DNA of 29,488 bases. Origin: a virus. Shown in pieces: positions 19,346 to 27,095 of the stretch; within the stretch, counting starts at the first letter, position 1, and each line of letters starts with the position of its first letter. The translations under genes were made by a program, and so were the position numbers. The stretch lies in IMG/VR virus record IMGVR_UViG_3300032294_001328, positions 1 to 29,488 of that record. One strand, 5' to 3'. The notes under the pieces are model-generated. The model was not told the origin of the DNA. It was given only the letters and a program-made list of their open reading frames with translations, and searched no databases.

Positions 19346-21373
19346 ATGTCAGATATCTTTTCTTTTCGTTTGTTAGATGATTTTATTGCAAAATACAAGG
19401 AGACTGCTCCTCCGTTTGGCTTTACAGACGCAGGCAATAACTCTTTAGGAGAAATCACTTTCATTCGTACCTATTCTAGAATCAAGGAAGACGGAACAAA
19501 AGAAAGATGGCATGAGGTTTGTAAGCGTGTAATTGAGGGGATGTACTCAGTTCAAAAAAACCATGCGAAGGAAAACAGACTTCCTTGGAATGATAACAAG
19601 GCTCAAAAGTCTGCACAAGAAGCCTATGAGCGTATGTTCAATCTTAAGTGGACTCCACCAGGTCGTGGTATGTGGACATTTGGTACACACATGACTATGG
19701 AAAAAAAGAACTCTGCAGCATTGCAAAATTGTGCAATGGTTTCTACTCGTGATATTGATCGTAATGACCCTGGTGCATTATTTGCATGGGTTATGGATGC
19801 ATTAATGCTAGGTATTGGAGTTGGATTTGATACCGTCGGTGCTGACAAAGAATATCCAATTTATGCACCAACAGAGCCAGTCTCTACATATCAAATTCCA
19901 GACACCCGTGAAGGATGGGTTGAATCTGTTAGATTCTTGTTAAATTCCTTTTTAAGGCCAAATCAGAATATTCAGGAGTTTGACTACTCTGTGATCCGTC
20001 CTCTAGGTGCCCCTATTAAGGGCTTTGGAGGGGTTGCAAGCGGTCCACAGCCATTGATTGACCTCCATACACGTATTCGTAAAGTTATTGGCGGTAGAGC
20101 AGGAGAGAAGTTAGATTCTCGTGCAATTACAGACATTGTAAACCTTATCGGTACATGTGTTGTTTCTGGAAATGTACGTCGTTCTGCAACACTTGCTTTG
20201 GGTGCACCAGGAGATCAAGATTTTATTAATCTAAAAAATGCAGAAGCATTTCCTGAAAGAAACTCATTTGATCCAGAAAACCCAGGTTGGGCATGGATGT
20301 CTAATAATTCTATTTCTGCAAACGTAGGAATGGATTATGAAAAATATGTAGATTTAATTGTTGATAATGGAGAGCCAGGTTTTATTTGGCTTGATGTTGC
20401 CAGGAATTATGGTCGACTAAAAGATCCAGCAGACGGAAAAGACTTCCGTGTAATGGGCTTCAATCCTTGTGCGGAGCAGCCATTGGAATCATACGAACTT
20501 TGTACACTTGTAGAAGTGCACTTGAATCGTCATGAAACTAAGGAAGACTTCCTCAAGACATTGAAGTTTGCATATCTTTATGGAAAGACTGTAACTCTAC
20601 TTCCAACACATTGGCAGCAGACAAACGGTATCATGCAACGCAATCGTCGTATTGGAACATCTCTAACAGGTATTGCATCTTTTGCAGATGAAAGAGGACT
20701 TCCAACAACTCGTGAGTGGATGGATGAAGGCTATGAAAAGATTCGCCACTACGACCACAAGTATTCAGAGTGGCTATGTGTACGTGAATCAATTCGTGTA
20801 ACAACAGTAAAGCCATCAGGTTCTGTTTCAATTCTTTCTGGCGCAACACCTGGAGTTCACTGGGGACCAGGAGGAGAATACTTCCTACGTGCTATTCGTT
20901 TTGGTGAAACAGATCCAATGCTTCATTTATTTAAAGCAGCGGGGTACAAGATTGAAAAAGATCTTGTATCAGCAAATACTCAAGTAGTATATTTCCCAGT
21001 ACATTCAGGACATCCACGTTCTGAGAAGGATGTAACATTATTTGAAAAGATTGCTCTTGCTGCAACTGCTCAAAAGTATTGGTCAGATAATGGTGTTTCC
21101 GTTACCCTTTCATTTGATAAAGAAACAGAGGCAAAGCATGTTGCTCCAGCACTTCATATGTATGAGGGACAACTAAAGGCGGTATCATTTTTACCAATGG
21201 GAAATACCGTTTATCCTCAACAGCCATATACCCAGATTACAAGAGAAGAGTATGAAGCACATCTTGGTCAAATTAAAAAGATTAATTGGGATGCAATCTA
21301 TGATGGCGTTGGCAACCTTGAGGCTATGGGCGAGGCATATTGCACCACAGATGTGTGCGAAATAAAACTCTAA
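19346..21373 (+). CDS. nrdJ: Adenosylcobalamin-dependent ribonucleoside-triphosphate reductase (class II), 675 aa
   Basis: Class II reductase turns ribonucleotides into deoxyribonucleotides using a cobalamin-generated thiyl radical. Seen here are Cys129 (LQNCAMV) and Cys386 (LCTL) as the reducing pair and Cys375 with Glu377 in NPCAEQ as radical site. The 375-386 spacing equals that of the monomeric Lactobacillus-type enzyme. The phosphate-binding loop TVKPSGSVSILSGATPG lies near 487-503, and Cys666 with Cys671 in CTTDVC acts as the C-terminal re-reduction pair. All key residues are present and the length is a little below the monomeric family, so it should be active. The start has GAGAGG upstream. 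It lies inside the structural region, unusual for a nucleotide-metabolism gene, behind its own promoter. Host cobalamin is needed. Confidence 0.93.
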   Translation: MSDIFSFRLLDDFIAKYKETAPPFGFTDAGNNSLGEITFIRTYSRIKEDGTKERWHEVCKRVIEGMYSVQKNHAKENRLPWNDNKAQKSAQEAYERMFNLKWTPPGRGMWTFGTHMTMEKKNSAALQNCAMVSTRDIDRNDPGALFAWVMDALMLGIGVGFDTVGADKEYPIYAPTEPVSTYQIPDTREGWVESVRFLLNSFLRPNQNIQEFDYSVIRPLGAPIKGFGGVASGPQPLIDLHTRIRKVIGGRAGEKLDSRAITDIVNLIGTCVVSGNVRRSATLALGAPGDQDFINLKNAEAFPERNSFDPENPGWAWMSNNSISANVGMDYEKYVDLIVDNGEPGFIWLDVARNYGRLKDPADGKDFRVMGFNPCAEQPLESYELCTLVEVHLNRHETKEDFLKTLKFAYLYGKTVTLLPTHWQQTNGIMQRNRRIGTSLTGIASFADERGLPTTREWMDEGYEKIRHYDHKYSEWLCVRESIRVTTVKPSGSVSILSGATPGVHWGPGGEYFLRAIRFGETDPMLHLFKAAGYKIEKDLVSANTQVVYFPVHSGHPRSEKDVTLFEKIALAATAQKYWSDNGVSVTLSFDKETEAKHVAPALHMYEGQLKAVSFLPMGNTVYPQQPYTQITREEYEAHLGQIKKINWDAIYDGVGNLEAMGEAYCTTDVCEIKL

Positions 21374-21375
21374 AA

Positions 21376-21384
21376 TGCTATAAT
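21376..21384 (+). promoter_or_regulatory. Extended -10 promoter TGCTATAAT
   Basis: TGCTATAAT begins two bases after the reductase stop. AAGGAG follows before ATG 21402, so it is of the short-leader class. Confidence 0.6.
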
Positions 21385-21401
21385 AAAGGCTAAGGAGTAA
21401 C

Positions 21402-24400
21402 ATGTCCCAGCCGTCTAATTTATATGCAGAAAAGATTTATTCTGAGCACCCAACTATTCTTTGGGCCTTGGATGATCAGGCTGACTATATTACTCTTATT
21501 ACAGAAGAGCAAAGAAATATAACTTCTGGCTGGACCGTAACTAATGCATCAGTAACATCTGCTGCTGGAGTTACTGGAGAACCATTTCCAGATAGTTACA
21601 CAACTCTTATTGAGGGAGATGTCCCATCTGGTGCAACAGAAACAGTTACATTAATAAGTCCAAACCTAGTTAGTTTTCAAGATTTAAACACAACTCTTGG
21701 ATCTTTTTCTATTGGTTCATACTTTTATTCTAACAGCGCATATCTACAATCTGTTCAAATAGGATTTAGGTATATTGATACAACTACTTCTTTGCCAGTT
21801 GAAGAGTTTGACACTTTTGTAACTTCCGTTTTTAATGCCTGGAGTTTTGTGTCTGGAACATTTGACATAGTAGATGAAAACACAGACTTTCAAGTTCTTA
21901 TAAAATTAACCTATGCAGAAGGTGGAAGTGCTGGAGACTATGATTTTTATATTAATGGAGTTACAGCAGGACAGTGGTCAGAAGAGTTTAACACTACATC
22001 TCTTGGAGTAACACCTGTTTCATTTCCATCTAACATTGCCTTAGATGCAGTTCAAGCAGTAGCAGCAGATCCATACGGTCTTGCAGGAGAAGTTGGATAT
22101 TATCTTGTAGACAACAATGCTCTGGTTGCAAGAAACAGCGGTGTGCCAATGGTGTTTGGTGCAAGCAACATAACACGAATGACACCAAACTCAAATAACA
22201 AGCCATCCTTGGTTGTTCCTGGAAAAGGTTTCTTAAATAAGTCTGGTCAGTACAAAGAGTATACAGTTGAGTTTTGGACAAGAATTAATTCAAATGCCTA
22301 TGAGCCAAAAAGAATCTTTGGTCCTATATCTTCAACAGATGGGCTTTATGTTGAGTCAGGATTTTTAACGCTTGTTATAGGAACAGAGTTTGCTTCACAC
22401 TTTGTTGGCGAGTGGTTTAGGCCAATGCTTATTCATGTTAGAATAATTAGAAACAGTGCAACGGTATTGCTAAATGGGGAAGAAGTAATCAACCTTCCCA
22501 TTAATACAGATACGTTAAATCTTCCAGATATTCTTGATGAAGATGGAGATAGCCAAGACTGGCTTGGGTTTTATGCTTACACAGATGTAACTCCCGTTGA
22601 AGTAGACTGTGTTGCTATTTACCCATATTCTGTAGCAATAAATGTTGCAAAGCGTAGATGGGTTTATGGACAGGGAGTTCTTTCTCCAGAAGGAATTAAC
22701 TCAGCATATGGTGGAACATCAGCATTTATTGACTATGCCTTTGCAGACTATACAGCAAACTACAATTACCCTGATTTTGCAAACTGGGAACAAGGAACCT
22801 TTGACAATCTTATAACAACAGCAAATACACTTGGTGCTCCTCAGTATTCTTTGCCAGACATTAGCCTTGGATCAAAATCACTTGCACAACTTTATGCAGA
22901 CAACAAAGAAATCCAAGTTCCAGGAGAGTATAACTTTATTACTTTTAGACCAGACAACTCATGGGATACAGATCAGTGCTATTTTAACTTCCCTAACTTT
23001 AATATATTAGGTGATTCTATTTATACTATTTATGGAGTATTTAGTTCATCAGACTTAGCAACAGAAGAAACACTAATTAAAATCTATAATCCTCAAAACG
23101 GCAACTACTTTAGTATTCGTAAAGACTTGGACGAGATTCACTACTATCTATATTTTAATGGAACAGAAGAAGAAATTTATACATCTATTGCAATTACAGA
23201 AGACGGGCTGTTTGCGGCAGGAATACAGATCAACACCTTGTCTGAGTACTTTGGTGGAAATGTTTCAACATTCTTTGGTAATCAAAACGGACTAAAGATA
23301 TATGTTGGAGGAGAAGCAGATCCTGTCTATCAGTTCACTGGAAAAATTTATACATTTGGAATATCAACTGCCTACAACTCATCTGATATCTCACAGAATT
23401 TTGATGTAAATGGAACAGCAATAGTAGATGACCTAAATGTTACTGGACTTCCAGAACCAGAAAATGCTATTGCTCTTATTGATCATACAGCAAGTTATAC
23501 ACTTCTTCCAATACAAGCATATGGCTCATACTTCTTAGACATTGGAGTTTCAGGTTACTGGGAAGACTATTTGCCCCTTTCATACTTTGCACAGTTTGTA
23601 ACAAATGACGTTGGTAATAAATATTATGATTTAGATTTCTTGCAGTTTAATATTGGATACCCTTCACCAACCAAGTTGGCAGAATTTGAAACAACTAGTT
23701 CTTGGACCTATGAAGAATTAAAAGAAGAGTTCTCTCACCCAGTTCAAAGAACATATTTACAACTAGATAATAATTTGTTTACTGGCTGGAATGACTATTC
23801 CGACATGGCGCAAAGAGCAGAAAAATACTATGAATATGATACTACCGATGCTTCTATTAGAAGTTATATTACTTTCCAATATATAGCAACAGGGGCAAAT
23901 GCACCAAGGTCTGATTTCTCAACAATATTGCCTGCAAAAGAAGGCGGCATAATTGAAATGGATAACTATCCAGACTGGATTGCAACAAAGTTTGAGGTAG
24001 TTGACAACACTCTAATTTATCCAAGCAAGACTGTTGACTTCAATGAACTAGCCTTGGTGTATCATCTTGATTTTAACATTCGGGGTATTCTTAAAAAACC
24101 TATTGCATTAAGAAGACTAGAACTTGCATCACAAGCATTTAATGACAACTCATTTAACCCAGTAGGAACAAGGTTTGGTGTTGACATGTTCCCATTTACA
24201 AGGTCTGGACTATATTTTGATTATAAGGCTAAAAACCCATTTAGTGTTTATAAGGGAAGCACCCCATATCTTTATTTAAATAGAACCTCTGGAGTAGAAG
24301 TACGTGGAGATTTTGATCCACTGACAAGTCGCGGTATGTCTATGCCAATCAATCAAAATATTGCAGACAACTATCGTGTAAGTGCCGCTCAGGTATGGAT

Positions 24401-25019
24401 GAGATATGACCAAGATGCTTTTCCAATTACCCCAACAGAAATATTTGAAATTAAATATAAGGCAGATACTATTAAGTTTTATATGGTTGCAGATAATCCA
24501 GAAGGAACAAGAGCAAGAATATATGCAACTAGCCTAGCAACAAACTCACCATTTAATGGTATTTCTTATTTTATGAATGGGGCTATCGTAAGAGAGCCAG
24601 TTTTAACAATCAAGGAGTGGGGCGTTCTAGGTATTGCCTTTGCTAGTGCACTAAACTTTGACTTATTTATTGGAGCAATTAACTTAACAGGTCCTCTAGT
24701 ATTTAATAATATTGCATACTACCAAGCCAATAATTTACAGCAGGTTCAGAGCAGTCTCTTAAGACCTTGGCTCAAGGTTAAGACTGATGGTGTAACAAAC
24801 TTTGAGTGGGAATATTGGCTAAATAATTTTGTTTGGGAAGGTGTTTTGGTTATTTCTGCCTCAGACCTTTATGGAGTTCTGCCTTCTGACGTATATAAGA
24901 CTTATATTGGAACTAATAAGATTATTATTGATGATTCAGAGGGCATGGTGTTCGATGCAGACAAACTTAAGATATATAATGACACGACATGGACTATAAG
25001 ACTCGGTACACCTGTTTAA
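21402..25019 (+). CDS. Giant lectin-like virion protein, 1205 aa
   Basis: The opening HPTILWALDD is shared by phage proteins with concanavalin A-like lectin domains. One such domain is visible at about residues 266-406 (YTVEFWTRINS, GFLTLVIG, WFRPMLIHVRII, TVLLNGEEV, the beta-sandwich order of laminin-G-like folds). A second region with similar strand order is at about 515-655 (IYTIYGVFSS, YFSIRKDLDEIHYYLYF), and a third at about 1015-1130 (AAQVWMRYDQ, EIKYKADTIKFYMV, WGVLGIAFA). No protease or chaperone motif is seen. Sugar binding is inferred; a tail-tip, baseplate-hub or decoration protein is possible. It sits between the reductase and head genes, an unusual place for a fibre-like protein. 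Ribosome site AAGGAG, own promoter. Confidence 0.7.
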   Translation: MSQPSNLYAEKIYSEHPTILWALDDQADYITLITEEQRNITSGWTVTNASVTSAAGVTGEPFPDSYTTLIEGDVPSGATETVTLISPNLVSFQDLNTTLGSFSIGSYFYSNSAYLQSVQIGFRYIDTTTSLPVEEFDTFVTSVFNAWSFVSGTFDIVDENTDFQVLIKLTYAEGGSAGDYDFYINGVTAGQWSEEFNTTSLGVTPVSFPSNIALDAVQAVAADPYGLAGEVGYYLVDNNALVARNSGVPMVFGASNITRMTPNSNNKPSLVVPGKGFLNKSGQYKEYTVEFWTRINSNAYEPKRIFGPISSTDGLYVESGFLTLVIGTEFASHFVGEWFRPMLIHVRIIRNSATVLLNGEEVINLPINTDTLNLPDILDEDGDSQDWLGFYAYTDVTPVEVDCVAIYPYSVAINVAKRRWVYGQGVLSPEGINSAYGGTSAFIDYAFADYTANYNYPDFANWEQGTFDNLITTANTLGAPQYSLPDISLGSKSLAQLYADNKEIQVPGEYNFITFRPDNSWDTDQCYFNFPNFNILGDSIYTIYGVFSSSDLATEETLIKIYNPQNGNYFSIRKDLDEIHYYLYFNGTEEEIYTSIAITEDGLFAAGIQINTLSEYFGGNVSTFFGNQNGLKIYVGGEADPVYQFTGKIYTFGISTAYNSSDISQNFDVNGTAIVDDLNVTGLPEPENAIALIDHTASYTLLPIQAYGSYFLDIGVSGYWEDYLPLSYFAQFVTNDVGNKYYDLDFLQFNIGYPSPTKLAEFETTSSWTYEELKEEFSHPVQRTYLQLDNNLFTGWNDYSDMAQRAEKYYEYDTTDASIRSYITFQYIATGANAPRSDFSTILPAKEGGIIEMDNYPDWIATKFEVVDNTLIYPSKTVDFNELALVYHLDFNIRGILKKPIALRRLELASQAFNDNSFNPVGTRFGVDMFPFTRSGLYFDYKAKNPFSVYKGSTPYLYLNRTSGVEVRGDFDPLTSRGMSMPINQNIADNYRVSAAQVWMRYDQDAFPITPTEIFEIKYKADTIKFYMVADNPEGTRARIYATSLATNSPFNGISYFMNGAIVREPVLTIKEWGVLGIAFASALNFDLFIGAINLTGPLVFNNIAYYQANNLQQVQSSLLRPWLKVKTDGVTNFEWEYWLNNFVWEGVLVISASDLYGVLPSDVYKTYIGTNKIIIDDSEGMVFDADKLKIYNDTTWTIRLGTPV

Positions 25020-25021
25020 CA

Positions 25022-25030
25022 TGGTATACT
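25022..25030 (+). promoter_or_regulatory. Extended -10 promoter TGGTATACT, leaderless type
   Basis: TGGTATACT is followed by seven bases and ATG 25038, in an 18-base intergenic gap. No Shine-Dalgarno. One mismatch (TATACT) to the common box. Confidence 0.5.
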
Positions 25031-25037
25031 TGAGTAC

Positions 25038-25433
25038 ATGAATCCATTAATTAGTCCAAAAACTGGTAAGCCTATTGTAGGAAATGTACGTCGTCAGGTT
25101 ATTGAAAAGAAATATAACTGGGGTTTGTATGTTTATAAGAAATCAAATGGCAAGTGGTTTACAGACGAAGATGGCAATGTCTTAAACATTGAGTCTACTC
25201 GTGGAGATATTGCACAAATTGCCAAACTAAAGGATGCTGCAAAGTATTATGGTGATGAAGGTGACGGAGAAGCAGTTTTCGTTCCTGGCTTAACAAGAGT
25301 AAGCGAAGAAGAATATTCAGAGCAACTTGATAGAATGAAGCAGGGATTAATTCCTTCCCTAAACGATTTAGGTGCATGGAAAGCCGCACAGGATACACTC
25401 AACAAACACGGAAGAGATGCGTACGAATCATGA
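25038..25433 (+). CDS. Head-region small protein upstream of portal, 131 aa
   Basis: The product begins MNPLISPKTGKPIVGNVRRQ and carries WGLYVYKKSNGKWFTDEDGN, a short beta hairpin, then helices with KLKDAAKYYGDEGDG and a Glu/Lys-rich C-terminus. It is soluble and charged without a recognised family. The stop overlaps the portal start as ATGA (25430-25433), so translation is coupled to the portal and the product is probably made in related amounts. Its place before the portal, where terminase subunits usually lie, raises the idea of a head-assembly or packaging helper; no terminase motif (Walker box, HTH) is seen in it. Confidence 0.6.
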   Translation: MNPLISPKTGKPIVGNVRRQVIEKKYNWGLYVYKKSNGKWFTDEDGNVLNIESTRGDIAQIAKLKDAAKYYGDEGDGEAVFVPGLTRVSEEEYSEQLDRMKQGLIPSLNDLGAWKAAQDTLNKHGRDAYES

Positions 25434-27055
25434 GCGAAGATTACGATTACATTCAAGCAAGTCTTAGAACTCAAGAAGAGTCTGAGAATATTTTTAAGGC
25501 ACAAGATCCATTTGGCAAAGATTGGACTGTGCTAAAAGACTATGTTGGAATTGATCAAAACTTTAAGCGTAGAACAACAAGAAATGTTTCAAAGGTAACA
25601 TACGCATACAACACAGTAGAGCCATCTAATCAATACTTAAACTCTGCAAATGCAGTCCCATCTGGAGACGGTGCAGAATCAAAGCAGATTAATCCTGGAA
25701 CGGTATATCGTAATGGCTACGGACTATTTGATGTAATTACTCCACCATACAATATGTATGAGTTAGCAAGTTACTATGACACATCTTTTGCTAATCATGC
25801 TGCCATTGATGCAAAGGTAGAAAATGTTGTTGGTCTTGGATACCACTTTGATATTACAGATAGAACAATGTTGCGTTTTCAGACAAGCGATGATCAGGGT
25901 GCAGTAGAACGTGCACGACGCAGAATTGAAAGAATGAAGTTAGAAATGCGTGAATGGGTTGAGTCACTAAACGATGATGATTCATTTACAACAACTATGG
26001 AAAAGGTATACACAGATCTTCAGGCTACTGGTAACGGTTTCCTAGAAGTTGGCAGAACTGTTACTGGCGAGATTGGATATGTTGGACATATTCCTTCAAC
26101 AACCATTCGTGTTAGAAGACTGCGTGATGGCTTTGTACAAATTATTGGTCAAAAGGTTGTTTACTTCCGCAACTTTGGGGCTAACAACGTAAACCCAATG
26201 ACTACTGATACACGCCCAAACGAGATTATTCATATTAAAGAATACTCACCATTAAATACCTACTATGGCATTCCAGACATTATTTCAGCAGTATCATCAT
26301 TAATTGGTGACTCACTTGCTGCTCAATACAATATTGACTACTTCCAAAACAAGGGAGCCCCACGCTATATTATTACAGTAAAGGGTGCAAAACTATCTGC
26401 AGATGCAGAAGACAAGATGTTTAGATTCCTGCAGACTGGTCTAAAGGGTCAAAACCATAGAACTCTTTATATCCCACTTCCTGGAGATACAGACAACAAC
26501 AAGGTTGAGTTTAAAATGGAGCCTGTTGAGACTGCAATTCAAGAAGCATCTTTTGAAAAGTATCGTAAGCAAAATCGTGATGACATCCTGGTTGCACATC
26601 AGGTTCCTATTTCAAAACTAGGTGGATCAGATTCTGCTGCTATTGCTGCTGCAATGTCACAGGACCGAACTTTTAAAGAGCAGGTTGCACGTCCAGCACA
26701 AGCACAACTTGAAAAAATCATTAATAAGATTGTTAAAGAAAAGACAGACATTCTTACTCTTAAGTTTAATGAACTAACTCTCACAGATGAAATTGCTCAG
26801 TCTCAAATTATTGAGCGTTATGTTAAGACACAGGTTATTACTCCAGATGAGGCTCGTGAAATGATTGATATGCCACCAAGACCAGATGGTGACGGTGGCG
26901 AACCATTCTCAATGACTCCACGTCAAGCAACAGATGCTAGAGCAAATCTTGCTGGCAATCGTCAGCGGGATGCAGAAAGAACAAACAACTCTTCAGATTC
27001 CCCAGCAACACTTGAAGGAAGAAATCCACAAGGAGAGGGAAGATCGTCTCAATAG
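25430..27055 (+). CDS. Phage portal protein, PBSX family, 541 aa
   Basis: The portal forms the twelve-membered ring at the head vertex through which DNA passes and on which head and tail join. The start is ATG 25430, overlapping the previous stop; an upstream in-frame ATG at 25376 would overlap the earlier gene by 58 bases and adds an unlikely basic peptide. Family features are the N-terminal region with YELASYYDTS, a helical part (about 155-185), LQATGNGFLEVGR, the wing NEIIHIKEYSPLNTYYGIPD (about 263-283), and the stem region with YNIDYFQNKGAPRYII and IEKIINKIVKEK-like helices. The C-terminal 70 residues are polar and disordered. Length is normal for the family. The next gene has its own promoter. 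Confidence 0.9.
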   Translation: MSEDYDYIQASLRTQEESENIFKAQDPFGKDWTVLKDYVGIDQNFKRRTTRNVSKVTYAYNTVEPSNQYLNSANAVPSGDGAESKQINPGTVYRNGYGLFDVITPPYNMYELASYYDTSFANHAAIDAKVENVVGLGYHFDITDRTMLRFQTSDDQGAVERARRRIERMKLEMREWVESLNDDDSFTTTMEKVYTDLQATGNGFLEVGRTVTGEIGYVGHIPSTTIRVRRLRDGFVQIIGQKVVYFRNFGANNVNPMTTDTRPNEIIHIKEYSPLNTYYGIPDIISAVSSLIGDSLAAQYNIDYFQNKGAPRYIITVKGAKLSADAEDKMFRFLQTGLKGQNHRTLYIPLPGDTDNNKVEFKMEPVETAIQEASFEKYRKQNRDDILVAHQVPISKLGGSDSAAIAAAMSQDRTFKEQVARPAQAQLEKIINKIVKEKTDILTLKFNELTLTDEIAQSQIIERYVKTQVITPDEAREMIDMPPRPDGDGGEPFSMTPRQATDARANLAGNRQRDAERTNNSSDSPATLEGRNPQGEGRSSQ

Positions 27056-27077
27056 TTGAGAAAACCCTAAAAAGGTT

Positions 27078-27086
27078 TGATATAAT
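27078..27086 (+). promoter_or_regulatory. Extended -10 promoter TGATATAAT, leaderless type
   Basis: TGATATAAT is followed by nine bases and ATG 27096 without a Shine-Dalgarno. A TTGAGA at 27056-27061 is 19 bases upstream, a weak and over-spaced -35 candidate. Confidence 0.55.
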
Positions 27087-27095
27087 AATACTGCC

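Noticed and set aside
25376-25429. Longer N-terminus for the portal starting at 25376
   Set aside because: It would overlap the upstream gene by 58 bases and add a basic peptide unlike portal proteins; ATG 25430 gives the usual ATGA coupling.
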